Source of the DNA: Planctomycetota bacterium
Lineage (GTDB): Bacteria; Planctomycetota; Phycisphaerae; UBA1845
Assembly: GCA_024276605.1 (NCBI GenBank)
Contig: JAJRWX010000004.1
Location: 1 to 41,014, forward strand
Direction: 5' to 3'
Length of the DNA: 41,014 bases
The position numbers were made by a program, and so were the translations under genes. Below the pieces are notes generated by a model. The model made no database searches, had not been told where the DNA came from, and saw only the letters and a list, made by a program, of their open reading frames with translations. Each line of letters starts with the position of its first letter. Positions within the stretch are counted from its first letter, which is position 1. Positions 17,115 to 25,527 of this stretch are shown here, piece after piece.

Positions 17115-17240
17115 TGGGTGGCATGCCCAAGCCCCTAGGCGCGGGCATGTTGGAACGAAGATAGCACTGTCGTCGCGCTTGGGCATGACACTCACCGACG
17201 CTCAATTCATGCCCGCGCTCTCAGCTTGGGCATGCCACAC
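17115..17240. repeat. Family C repeats (GGCATGCCCAAGC...GCGGGCATG), two full copies and a half
   Basis: Sense copy at 17115-17152 (TGGCATGCCCAAGC then GCGCGGGCATG), a half copy in reverse at 17174-17190 and a full reverse copy at 17207-17238. CATGCCC and GGGCATG form the outer stem. Another sense copy is at 17507. Confidence 0.8.
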
Positions 17241-17263
17241 GCCGCACGGGCTGGAATGCAGCA

Positions 17264-17400
17264 GGGGTGCCCCATCCTTTGCCTACTGGCAAAGGGTGGG
17301 GAAGGATGTTCCGTGACATAATAGTGACACTTGTGATGCCTTACGACACAAGATCCGTCCCCCACCCTTCGGACAGTACACCGAAGGATGGGGCACCCGC
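17264..17400. repeat. Family D nested inverted repeat (GGGTGCCCCATCCTT)
   Basis: Each end is itself a hairpin (CCTTTGCC with GGCAAAGG at 17276-17295; CCTTCGG with CCGAAGG at 17366-17387). The two ends are inverted relative to each other: GGGTGCCCCATCCTT on the left and AAGGATGGGGCACCC on the right. About 56 bases lie between the two hairpins. Confidence 0.8.
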
Positions 17401-17463
17401 GCCTTTTACCATCACGCCTCGGTATGTCTTTGGGTTGCGATGTCCTGTCGTGTGACGAGTATA

Positions 17464-17493
17464 GTCAGAGCACCACGGCGCAAGCCTGGTGAC
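17464..17493 (+). repeat. Family B hairpin repeat
   Basis: Flank GTCAGAG, outer arms CACCA/TGGTG, bulged C, inner arms GGC/GCC, loop GCAA. Identical through the hairpin to the copy at 17674. Confidence 0.85.
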
Positions 17494-17506
17494 ACGGTAA
17501 CAGGCG

Positions 17507-17540
17507 TGTGGCATGCCCAAGCTAAAAGCGCGGGCATGTC
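17507..17540 (+). repeat. Family C repeat
   Basis: GTGTGGCATGCCCAAGC, a short spacer, then GCGCGGGCATG. It directly abuts the family A pair at 17547. Confidence 0.75.
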
Positions 17541-17546
17541 GGCGGC

Positions 17547-17669
17547 GGGTGGCCCACCTCGTTTTCGATGTGGGGGAGTCGATGATGGTGTGTGAATCTC
17601 GTTATGAAAGAAAGAGGAACGCCGTCATCGACTCCCCCACGTCCAAAAAACAGGACATAGGACACCCAG
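17547..17669. repeat. Family A palindromic repeats, close inverted pair
   Basis: Reverse copy 17547-17587 and sense copy 17624-17669, with the GATGAT heads facing each other across 36 bases. The reverse copy has changed stem arms, CCCAC/GTGGG and TCG/CGA, in place of CCCAG/CTGGG and TCC/GGA, so pairing is kept while bases differ. Confidence 0.85.
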
Positions 17670-17673
17670 CGAG

Positions 17674-17703
17674 TCAGAGCACCACGGCGCAAGCCTGGTG
17701 ACA
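17674..17703 (+). repeat. Family B hairpin repeat
   Basis: Flank GTCAGAG, outer arms CACCA/TGGTG, inner arms GGC/GCC, loop GCAA. It follows the family A pair directly. Confidence 0.85.
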
Positions 17704-17764
17704 CGCTGACGGGTTGGCGCGGGTGGGTTTTCTGAATCACGTGGCCTTGTTTACGTGCGTTTGT

Positions 17765-17792
17765 CCGCAGGCTGGCGCCGTGCGGCTCTGAT
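17765..17792 (-). repeat. Family B hairpin repeat (reverse orientation)
   Basis: On the minus strand: flank ATCAGAG, outer arms CCGCA/TGCGG, bulged C, inner arms GGC/GCC, loop GCCA. From here to 18034 nothing recognisable is seen. Confidence 0.8.
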
Positions 17793-18034
17793 CGATTATC
17801 CTGGTGGTTGCGCGTGCCAAATGGCTTCAGGCAGGTCAACCTTTCACCAATGCCTATTGGCATTGGCGAAAGAACGACCTGCCCTACGAATTTCTAGCTG
17901 ATATTGTAAGACTTGCAGCCGGTGGCACGGTGTCGTTATACTTCGCAGGCGACGTGGGTAATGGGTGCTCTAATTAACCGCTGGAGTACCACAATTCGCA
18001 AGGCGAATCCGTCGAAGAATCTAGGGGGCAAAAG

Positions 18035-18056
18035 GGTATCAAGATACCAAGGTATC
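18035..18056. promoter_or_regulatory. Putative operator: three alternating GGTATC half-sites
   Basis: GGTATC-AA-GATACC-AA-GGTATC lies about 60 bases before rocD, forming overlapping dyads. A second dyad (CGGGC/GCCCG) lies at 18084-18098, just before the ribosome site. A repressor or activator of arginine catabolism could bind here; no binding protein is known. Confidence 0.35.
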
Positions 18057-18116
18057 ATAGTACTGGGGTATAGGGAAGTTTCTCGGGCTAGTGTGCCCGA
18101 ATGGTAAAAGGAAAAC

Positions 18117-19349
18117 ATGATGGTGATGCAGACATCTACAAACGTGGGACCGATGACAGGTACGGCACATATCGAACTGGTGGAACATTACGCGGCTCAT
18201 AACTATCACCCGCTGCCGGTTGTCGTAGCCGATGCCAAAGGTGTGTGGGTGACGGATGTCGATGGTAAGCGATATATGGATATGTTAGCCGCCTATTCTG
18301 CGGTGAATTTCGGGCATGGCCATGAAGAGCTTATCGCGGCGGCTAAGGCGCAGTTGGATCATGTCACGCTCACCTCGCGGGCTTTTCATAACGATCAACT
18401 TGGCCCGCTGTGTAAGGAATTAGCGGAGCTATGCGGTATGGAAGCCGTGCTTCCCATGAACACCGGCGCGGAGGCGGTGGAGACGGCTATCAAGACCGCG
18501 CGTAAGTGGGGTTATACCAAGAAGGGCGTAGCGAAAGATCAGGCGAAGATCATTTGTTGTACTGGCAACTTCCATGGCCGAACGACGACGGTGGTTAGTT
18601 TTAGTGATGATCCGCAATGCCGCGAAGGCTTTGGTCCTTTCACCCCGGGTTTTGAGCTTGTCGCTTATGGTGATATAGATGCCCTGCGTGGGGCTATCGA
18701 TGACAATACAGTGGCATTTTTGGTTGAACCCATTCAAGGTGAGGCCGGGATTATTGTCCCGCCGGCAGGTTATCTCAAACAAGTACGTGAGGTGTGTAGC
18801 GAGAAGAATATTCTTTTTATTGCGGACGCAATACAATCGGGTCTGGGCCGTTGTGGCACGACGTTCTGCGTCGAGGCTGAAGGTGTTAGACCGGACCTGT
18901 TTATTCTCGGTAAAGCACTCGGCGGGGGCATTATGCCCATCTCAGCCGTAGTGTCTTCACGTGAGATTCTCAGTGTGTTCACCCCCGGCGATCATGGCAG
19001 CACCTTCGGCGGTAATCCGCTTTCCTGTGCAGTGGCCAGAAAAGTGGTGGATATTCTCAAGACGAATAAGTATCAGGATAACGCCAAGCAGATGGGAGAA
19101 TATCTGTTTTCCGGTCTCAACAAGATCAACTCGCCGCATGTCAAAGAGATTCGCGGTCGAGGTCTGTGGGTGGGTATCGAGTTCCATCCGGCTGCAGGTA
19201 AAGCGAGAGAATACTGCCAAAAACTTATGGATGCAGGCATGTTGTGCAAGGATACGCACGAACAAACCATGCGACTCGCACCGCCGCTTTGCATAACGAA
19301 AGAGGAAATCGATTGGGCGCTGGAGCGGTTGACGAAAGTGTTGGCGTAG
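18117..19349 (+). CDS. rocD: Ornithine aminotransferase (ornithine-oxo-acid transaminase)
   Basis: The 410-residue class III PLP aminotransferase turns ornithine and 2-oxoglutarate into glutamate semialdehyde and glutamate. Visible: the DVDGKRYMDMLAAYSAVNFGHGHEEL start typical of RocD, the MNTGAEAVETAIK phosphate-binding stretch, EPIQGEAGI, and the PLP lysine in LGKALGGGI (K266). The motif usually written DEIQ reads DAIQ here, which is unusual beside the PLP ring. Acetylornithine aminotransferase (ArgD) is the alternative, but the next genes are catabolic. The start is ATG 18117 after AAGGA; ATG 18126 is also possible. Confidence 0.9.
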   Translation: MMVMQTSTNVGPMTGTAHIELVEHYAAHNYHPLPVVVADAKGVWVTDVDGKRYMDMLAAYSAVNFGHGHEELIAAAKAQLDHVTLTSRAFHNDQLGPLCKELAELCGMEAVLPMNTGAEAVETAIKTARKWGYTKKGVAKDQAKIICCTGNFHGRTTTVVSFSDDPQCREGFGPFTPGFELVAYGDIDALRGAIDDNTVAFLVEPIQGEAGIIVPPAGYLKQVREVCSEKNILFIADAIQSGLGRCGTTFCVEAEGVRPDLFILGKALGGGIMPISAVVSSREILSVFTPGDHGSTFGGNPLSCAVARKVVDILKTNKYQDNAKQMGEYLFSGLNKINSPHVKEIRGRGLWVGIEFHPAAGKAREYCQKLMDAGMLCKDTHEQTMRLAPPLCITKEEIDWALERLTKVLA

Positions 19350-19410
19350 GTTGAACGCGGCTGATCTGATAGGGTACATTGGGACTTGCCTGGTGCTTAG
19401 ACCTCGGAAG

Positions 19411-19443
19411 ACACGGGTAAGCTATCGCTTACCCATGCCACCC
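19411..19443. repeat. Small hairpin repeat, same family as 9251
   Basis: ACAC, then GGGTAAGC (19415-19422), loop TATC, GCTTACCC (19427-19434), then ATGCCACCC. The flanks are the same as in the longer element at 9251; only the hairpin interior differs. Confidence 0.75.
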
Positions 19444-19507
19444 AACAAATGATGAGTAACATTGAGCTAGAGTATTTCTGCCATAAGCGATCGTAAGGAG
19501 ATTGTAG

Positions 19508-20440
19508 GTGAGCGTAAATCTTAAAGGCCGTCATTTTCTTTCCATCTTGGATTTTTCTCGGGAGGAGCTTTTGGCCGTGCTGGATACTGCTAAGGAGCTA
19601 AAAGGGAATCGTGATGCGGCGGGTGGTTCGCTACCGCTTACCGGTAAAACGCTAGCCATGATTTTCCAGAAGCCTTCGTTGCGCACGCGGGTGTCATTTG
19701 AAACTGGTATGACGCAACTTGGCGGTCATGCGATCTATCTTTCGCCGACGGATATTAGTATCGGTAAGCGCGAGACGACCGAAGATATAGCTATTGTGCT
19801 CTCTCGTATGACCGACGTCATCATGGCCCGCGTATTTGGTCACGATATTGTTGTGGACCTGGCGAAGTATTCCAGTGTGCCGGTTATCAACGGGTTAAGC
19901 GATTACGAACATCCCTGTCAGACGCTAGCTGATTTTCAGACGATCATCGAACGCAAGGGAAAACTCGAAGGTTTGACGTTCTGTTACGTGGGTGATGGAA
20001 ACAATGTCGCGCATTCCCTAATGTTCGGCGGAGCTTTGGTGGGCATGCATGTGACGATCATCACGCCGCCTAAGTATGAACCGTTAGGTGCAGTCATGGA
20101 GAAGGCGACGACTATCGGCAAGGAAACCGGCGCGACGATAACGATCACCAACGATCTTGAAGCTATGAGCGGCGCGGACGTGCTTTATACCGATGTCTGG
20201 GCGTCCATGGGGCAGGAAACTGAAGCTGAGTCGCGTAAGCGGATTTTCAAGGCATATTGTATCGATGGGAAGGCGATGCAGTTGGCGAAGGACGATGCGG
20301 TTATCCTTCATTGCCTGCCCGCGCACTACGGTGATGAGATTGATTATGCTACTTCTCGGTTGCCGAACTCAGCTATCTTCGATCAAGCGGAAAATAGGCT
20401 TCATGCACAGAAGGCGTTGCTCGTACATGTCGCGGGGTAA
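19508..20440 (+). CDS. argF: Ornithine carbamoyltransferase
   Basis: The 310-residue enzyme interconverts ornithine plus carbamoyl phosphate with citrulline. Motifs: carbamoyl-phosphate site KPSLRTRVSFE (S57-R61), HPCQTLADFQT near 132, the ornithine-side DVWASMGQE and the HCLPAH loop near 271. GTG 19508 has AAGGAG 7 bases upstream. It stands between an ornithine aminotransferase and a carbamate kinase, so it probably runs in the citrulline-breaking (catabolic, arcB) direction. The symbol is given by family, as sequence alone does not separate ArgF from ArcB. Confidence 0.93.
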   Translation: MSVNLKGRHFLSILDFSREELLAVLDTAKELKGNRDAAGGSLPLTGKTLAMIFQKPSLRTRVSFETGMTQLGGHAIYLSPTDISIGKRETTEDIAIVLSRMTDVIMARVFGHDIVVDLAKYSSVPVINGLSDYEHPCQTLADFQTIIERKGKLEGLTFCYVGDGNNVAHSLMFGGALVGMHVTIITPPKYEPLGAVMEKATTIGKETGATITITNDLEAMSGADVLYTDVWASMGQETEAESRKRIFKAYCIDGKAMQLAKDDAVILHCLPAHYGDEIDYATSRLPNSAIFDQAENRLHAQKALLVHVAG

Positions 20441-20515
20441 AGGAAAAGGTTTTGGGGTCGATATAGACGTAGCGCCATCACGCTGGAAGTAACTAAACGA
20501 CGATATACAGTGCTC

Positions 20516-21478
20516 ATGGACACCTCTACCGGACAACTTATAGTCGTTGCCCTTGGCGGCAACGCGATTTCGCAGCCTGACGAGGTAGGTCGCGTTGAAC
20601 AGCAGTTTGCGAACTCGCGCATAACCGCAAAGGCACTAGCCGATCTTATTGAGCAGGGTAATCAACTGGTCATTACGCACGGCAATGGACCGCAGATCGG
20701 CAATTTTTTGTTGCGTAACGATGCGGCTGCCGGTGCTATTTATCCACTGCCTATGGAGGTTGCGCTAGCTCATGTGCAAGGCGGGATGGGGTTTATGATC
20801 GCCCAAACGCTGACCAACGAACTCTATCAACGCGGGCACGATCGCACGGTGGCTGCCCTGATGACCACGGTGTTGGTAGATCGTAACGACCCGGCCTTTG
20901 GAGATCCGACCAAACCGATTGGACGATTCCTCGATAAGGAGGAGGCGGATCAACTTTCCGGGGCCGAGGGTTGGGACATCAAAGAAATCAAGCCGGGTAA
21001 GTTTCGCCGCGTTGTCCCATCTCCCATGCCGTTGAAAATCATGGAGATGGACAACATCCGTCGCGGCGTGGGTGCGGGTGCCTTGCTGGTGACGTGTGGT
21101 GGCGGGGGCATTCCTGTGATCCGCCGGGAGGACGGCGAGCTACGGAGTGCGCGTGCAGTGATCGACAAGGACTTAGTCAGCGCCTTATTAGCTGCGGAGC
21201 TTGGCGCGGATGCTTTGATTATCTTAACCAATGTCGATCGCGTATGCCTCAATTTTGGTCAACCCGATCAAAAGTCGGTGGATCATATGAGCATCTCTGA
21301 GGCGAGGGCCTGGTTAGCGGATGGTCAATTCCCCGCCGGTTCGATGGGACCAAAGATTCGTGCCGCGATCGATTTTCTCAGTAAAAGCCATCATGACCGG
21401 GCGAGCGTCTACATTGGTCCGCAAGACCGATCCACTGACATCCTCTCGGGGCAAGTGGGGACGTGCATCTCAAGATAG
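20516..21478 (+). CDS. arcC: Carbamate kinase
   Basis: About 320 residues of the amino-acid kinase fold: VALGGNAI, THGNGPQIGNFLLR, CGGGGIPVI, DKDLVSALLAAELGADALIILTNVD and SMGPKIRAAIDFL are all characteristic of ArcC. It makes ATP from carbamoyl phosphate and ADP and so completes energy gain from citrulline. The start is ATG 20516 or GTG 20510. It follows the ornithine carbamoyltransferase by about 75 bases. The operon lacks an arginine deiminase (arcA), which must lie elsewhere if arginine is the substrate. Confidence 0.95.
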   Translation: MDTSTGQLIVVALGGNAISQPDEVGRVEQQFANSRITAKALADLIEQGNQLVITHGNGPQIGNFLLRNDAAAGAIYPLPMEVALAHVQGGMGFMIAQTLTNELYQRGHDRTVAALMTTVLVDRNDPAFGDPTKPIGRFLDKEEADQLSGAEGWDIKEIKPGKFRRVVPSPMPLKIMEMDNIRRGVGAGALLVTCGGGGIPVIRREDGELRSARAVIDKDLVSALLAAELGADALIILTNVDRVCLNFGQPDQKSVDHMSISEARAWLADGQFPAGSMGPKIRAAIDFLSKSHHDRASVYIGPQDRSTDILSGQVGTCISR

Positions 21479-21633
21479 CCTCGTATGTTTCTAATCTGAC
21501 CGTTGAATAGGCGATTCTAGTTGAGATGTGTGTAATCATTACATTTTCGTAGACCAGAATACACGTGCGGTGAATGATGCCGTATGTGTGTCGCACGCAG
21601 GTTAAGACTTCATCCCGAAGCGTAAACAAGTAC

Positions 21634-21665
21634 TAAAAAAACCGCCAGCCCATCGGGGCTGGCGG
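21634..21665 (-). terminator. Rho-independent terminator of the pseudopilin gene
   Basis: On the minus strand a 10-bp stem (CCGCCAGCCC 21642-21651 with GGGCTGGCGG 21656-21665, loop of 4) is followed by seven T. It lies 35 bases past the pseudopilin stop. Between 21479 and 21633 nothing else is seen. Confidence 0.93.
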
Positions 21666-21699
21666 CATGTGAGAAAGCTGTAAGAGAGACACCTACAGT

Positions 21700-22866
21700 T
21701 TAGTTGGATCCAACTGATTCATCCACACAAATGGAAGATATACGGCCACTGCCGCCCCATCTTAATCCCGTTGGGACGCCAGGTGAGGGGAGCGTATCTT
21801 TTTGCCAGCCGGGACCGCGAATGATGATGCACCTCGAGGCCTGTTGACGTTCTTCATCATCATATACACGTTCTATTTTATAGTGCTCAGAGTAGCCCTC
21901 GGCATCTTTCGTACCAGCAATAAGGTATGATTGGTATTCGGCATGGCCATCAACAAAGGCCTTGTTGTACCACCAATCTTTGCCGTGCCATCCCCGAATA
22001 ACCTTGGTCGGACCTGGATCAAGGCCAACACCACCGACATCCAAGCATACGTCCGGCTCTCGTCGCGCAAGAACAGCGTTTCGGCCAATCGTCTCTTCGT
22101 AATAGATCGTACGACCGGGGCTGGGGATACGTGAAGCTGGTCTAAGATATGGGCCGTTTGAATTAACCGGACCACCACCAACGAATGAAGTCATAAAGGT
22201 ATTGGCTGAATAACTGGTGCCAAAGTGGTCATAGGCTGATCGTTCCGAATGTAGAACCCAGTCGGCACAGTGCGATTGAATACCACGCGGTGGACCGTCG
22301 TCAGCAGGGCATTTGAAAATGCCGAGATCGAGCTTAGTGTCCTCTACTTGTCCATCCCTGCTTGGTCGTTTGCTGGCAAACTCACCATTGTCAGCGAAGC
22401 CGCCTGGATACAGTATGCTGTTGAGTGGACGTGTGACAGGGCCGAAGCCGGCTTTCGTTCCGTATCTACTTGTGATAACGGCATATTTTCCTGTGGTAGG
22501 CCCCGGAATGAACCCCTGTTCCCCAATGCCGGATTTGCCACCCCAATCGAAGATACCTACACCGGCCTGCTGATTGTCGGTCAGTTTAACGGAGGAATAG
22601 ACAAAACCGTCTTTGTCGAATTGCTTGGCATGTACAGGAATGCCAAAGCCTTGTGGGTCGTCAGCTTCGTAAACGCGGCTGCTCGTCCCTACGTTCTTGA
22701 TATGCGAAAGGCAGGCTACTTGTTTCGCTTGTCTACGAGCTGCTTCCAGCGATGGAAGCAGAATCGAGATCAACAAGGCGATAATAGCAATCACAACCAA
22801 CAGTTCGATAAGCGTAAAAGCTTGTCGCCTAGTATGGCGAATTCTTTGTCCATTCAACGTACTCAT
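21700..22866 (-). CDS. Planctomycete-type pseudopilin with prepilin N-terminus
   Basis: 388 residues. The start RRQAFTLIELLVVIAIIALLISILLPSL is a type IV prepilin methylation motif with its hydrophobic helix, cleaved before Phe. The C-terminal part carries AFVDGHAEYQSYL, the H-x-DG-like signature of the large DUF1559/H-X9-DG pseudopilin group expanded in Planctomycetota. It probably assembles in a type II secretion-like pseudopilus or as a surface protein. ATG 22866 has GGAGG 6 bases upstream; a GTG at 22869 is less well spaced. It is monocistronic with its own terminator and divergent from the kinase gene. Confidence 0.9.
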   Translation of the reverse strand: MSTLNGQRIRHTRRQAFTLIELLVVIAIIALLISILLPSLEAARRQAKQVACLSHIKNVGTSSRVYEADDPQGFGIPVHAKQFDKDGFVYSSVKLTDNQQAGVGIFDWGGKSGIGEQGFIPGPTTGKYAVITSRYGTKAGFGPVTRPLNSILYPGGFADNGEFASKRPSRDGQVEDTKLDLGIFKCPADDGPPRGIQSHCADWVLHSERSAYDHFGTSYSANTFMTSFVGGGPVNSNGPYLRPASRIPSPGRTIYYEETIGRNAVLARREPDVCLDVGGVGLDPGPTKVIRGWHGKDWWYNKAFVDGHAEYQSYLIAGTKDAEGYSEHYKIERVYDDEERQQASRCIIIRGPGWQKDTLPSPGVPTGLRWGGSGRISSICVDESVGSN

Positions 22867-22869
22867 CAC

Positions 22870-23187
22870 AGTCCTCCATGGGGCTAGGGGAAGTCACTCA
22901 AACTTTATTATTTATCCATTATTCGACATTCGATAGGCCATTACAGGCAACCTATCACATTTAGTCAAGTCCTCGGAGTAGGCAGATCTATGCAGCTTTC
23001 AGCCTCAAAAACCTTTCTACTCATCCTTATAACACCGCCGAAGCCAAAACGACGGAAAAAAAATAAAAAAAATATTATTTCTATTCGCCGAAGCATCGTG
23101 CAACGGGGTTATGATGTATTGGGAATACGTAAAAAGTGCGGTTGCACGGGTGTTGTGGCCGTTTTTTGTGATTTGTTGTGAGTAACC
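22870..23187. other. Divergent promoter region
   Basis: It separates the pseudopilin (leftward) from the kinase (rightward). An A-rich tract at 23055-23075 could act as an upstream promoter element for the kinase. I cannot assign exact -10 and -35 boxes. Confidence 0.45.
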
Positions 23188-24840
23188 ATGTCGATGCGCC
23201 CGGATATGACGTGTGATTTAACAGATGAAGAATTCTGGAGCGGCATGGATCGTCAAGCGCCGGAGTTGGTCGAGCATGTCCAAACATGCCCCCAATGCCA
23301 GGTCCGGGCGGCGCAACTTGAGTCTGGTATCGCAGCCATCACCCATGTTTCTTCGCCTCCCCAGCCTCCTCTGCCACAAATGATTGGTCATTATCGGATT
23401 ATTCGCAGGCTTGGCGTGGGTGGTATGGGGATCGTCTATGAGGGTGAGCAGCAGACTCCCAAGCGTCTGGTGGCTGTTAAGGTAGTCCGAGGCGGCCAAT
23501 ATATCGATGCGAATCGAGTTAAACTTTTCCAACGAGAAGTGCAAACCTTGGCCCGGCTTAAACATGCGGCCATTGGGGCCATTTATGAAGCGGGGCGAAC
23601 GGAAGACGGTCAGCACTTTTTTGCGATGGAACTCGTTCGCGGAATGAGGCTCAATGAATTTGTCCGACAGGCCGAAGTGCCCCGCGTGGCTAGACTCAAA
23701 CTTTTTTGTCGAATTTGCGAGGCTATCAACTATGCACACCAACGCGGCGTCATACATCGTGATTTGAAACCATCCAACATATTGGTGGATATCGATGGCA
23801 ATCCAAAAATCTTGGATTTCGGATTAGCACGTATTACCGATCCCGACGCTGCGCTGGCTACAACGGGTACGGAAATTGGTAAGTTCATGGGGACGTTACC
23901 CTATATGAGTCCGGAGGAAGCGCGCGGGAACCCGGACGAAATTGATGTGCGTAGTGATGTCTACTCCCTCGGTGTTGTGCTGTATGAATTGTTGGTCGAT
24001 CGTCTTCCCTACATCGTGAGTCGATCAGCTATCCCCGAGGCAGTGCGTGTGATTTGCGAGGATAGGCCCAGACGGCCTAGTGCTTTCGACAAAACTCTTC
24101 GCGGCGACTTGGACACGATTGTATTGAAATCTCTGGAGAAGGAGCGAGGTCGTCGCTACCAAAGTGCCGCAGCGATGGCTGAGGATATAGAGAGATATTT
24201 GACGGACCAACCGATTTTTGCACGCCCACCGAGTTTCGTATACCTATTTGGAAAATTGTTAAAACGACACCGCCTGGTAGCTGTCGTTGCAGTATCGGTG
24301 CTTTTGGTGGTGGGTGGTGCACGTTCTTGGTTAGTGTTGGTGCAAAGGGATGATTTGAAAATTCTTCAAAATACGCGTGAGCTACAGGATTTACGCTTAG
24401 CCATTAAGTCCAAACGAATGGCTGCCGCCTTTCGGATGGCTGGTCAGTATGATCTGGCGGAGAGTGAGTATCGAGAGTCTGCGGAAATTTTCCGACAGCT
24501 ACGACGCGAAAAGGATCTGGCTGAAGTAAAACATGACTGGGCTGAGTTGCTAATTTTGCGTGTGAAGGATGAAACCCTTAGCCATACGCCTTATGCGAAG
24601 TTAGAAGAGGATGAGCGGATACAGATCGACCAAAAATTGGAGGCTGCGGAGGAGTTACTTATCGAAGTGTTGAGCGTTTATGATGCTGATCCGTCGCGAT
24701 GGCGTGATAAAAAAAGGAAGGTGCTTGAAGACATGGTATATATTTTTGGTCCACAAGCTTGGGATAATAAGGAGGCTTTTCTCTCCTACCAAGATGAGAT
24801 TAATATCATGGATACTGACAAGTTTCCGAGAGCGAAATGA
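23188..24840 (+). CDS. Ser/Thr kinase with N-terminal anti-sigma-like zinc finger and membrane segment
   Basis: 550 residues. The N-terminus carries H30-x3-C34-x2-C37 (EHVQTCPQC), the zinc-binding motif of ZAS anti-sigma factors. The kinase domain (about 66-330) has GVGGMG, VAVKVV, HRDLKPSN (D192), DFG and a YMSPEEAR segment. A membrane helix follows at about 370-392 (LVAVVAVSVLLVVGG), then an outside domain of helical repeats (TPR-like, RMAGQYDLAESEYRESAEIF). The domain order suggests that an outside signal controls kinase and anti-sigma activity. It lies 60 bases before an ECF sigma gene, the likely partner. ATG 23188 is used. Confidence 0.9.
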   Translation: MSMRPDMTCDLTDEEFWSGMDRQAPELVEHVQTCPQCQVRAAQLESGIAAITHVSSPPQPPLPQMIGHYRIIRRLGVGGMGIVYEGEQQTPKRLVAVKVVRGGQYIDANRVKLFQREVQTLARLKHAAIGAIYEAGRTEDGQHFFAMELVRGMRLNEFVRQAEVPRVARLKLFCRICEAINYAHQRGVIHRDLKPSNILVDIDGNPKILDFGLARITDPDAALATTGTEIGKFMGTLPYMSPEEARGNPDEIDVRSDVYSLGVVLYELLVDRLPYIVSRSAIPEAVRVICEDRPRRPSAFDKTLRGDLDTIVLKSLEKERGRRYQSAAAMAEDIERYLTDQPIFARPPSFVYLFGKLLKRHRLVAVVAVSVLLVVGGARSWLVLVQRDDLKILQNTRELQDLRLAIKSKRMAAAFRMAGQYDLAESEYRESAEIFRQLRREKDLAEVKHDWAELLILRVKDETLSHTPYAKLEEDERIQIDQKLEAAEELLIEVLSVYDADPSRWRDKKRKVLEDMVYIFGPQAWDNKEAFLSYQDEINIMDTDKFPRAK

Positions 24841-24900
24841 AGGTAAGACGGTTGAGATGCGATTGACCGATGTATGTAAAAAAAACTGAAAGTTATCTTA

Positions 24901-25470
24901 GTGATCGAAGATCAACCTACAGGCACTTCTGATTCAACGGCTAAGATCGCAGAACTAGTGGCTGCGCTGCGTAGCGGTGAAGGTGATGCAGCTGGGCTAT
25001 TCAACCAATTATTTCGTGACGCGTTGTTGCGGTTTTGTTGGGGATACCTTGGCAGTATGGACGAAGCCGAGGACGCATTGCAGGACATTTTGTATAAGGT
25101 GCTTACCGCTCAACATACGCCAGATGAATTTCGCCCTTGGGTCTACAAGATGACGCGTAACCATTGCCTTAATTTGATTCGTGATCGCCAGCGCCGCCAC
25201 GACAATATCGCGCTACCTTCTGATTCGATGATCTACGAATCCCTTACGGGACACTTGACCAGACTTGTCAAAGATGAGATGCGGTCAAAACTGTCGGAGT
25301 TAGTATTGCAGCTACCGGATACGCAACGTGAAGTGCTTCGATTACGTTACGTGGAAGCGCTATCTCGGGCAGAGATAGCGGAAGTGCTCGATATAGCTGA
25401 ACCCCTAGTAAAATCGCGTATATTCGATGGTCTACAAAAGCTGAGGGCGCTGTCCGAAGAATTGAGCTGA
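24901..25470 (+). CDS. ECF-type RNA polymerase sigma factor
   Basis: 189 residues with region 2 (FCWGYLGSMDEAEDALQDILYKVLT) and region 4 (LPDTQREVLRLRYVEALSRAEIAEVLDIAEPLVKSRIFDGLQKLR). No region 1 or 3 is present, as in ECF factors. It starts with GTG 24901, 60 bases after the zinc-finger kinase gene, and presumably shares its transcript. ECF factors paired with Ser/Thr kinases in Planctomycetota are controlled by phosphorylation; that is inferred here. Target genes are not evident. Confidence 0.9.
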   Translation: MIEDQPTGTSDSTAKIAELVAALRSGEGDAAGLFNQLFRDALLRFCWGYLGSMDEAEDALQDILYKVLTAQHTPDEFRPWVYKMTRNHCLNLIRDRQRRHDNIALPSDSMIYESLTGHLTRLVKDEMRSKLSELVLQLPDTQREVLRLRYVEALSRAEIAEVLDIAEPLVKSRIFDGLQKLRALSEELS

Positions 25471-25527
25471 TGTAAACCTGGGTTAACGGTTATAGTTTTG
25501 GCAAGTGCTGGAAAGCTATAGTGACAG

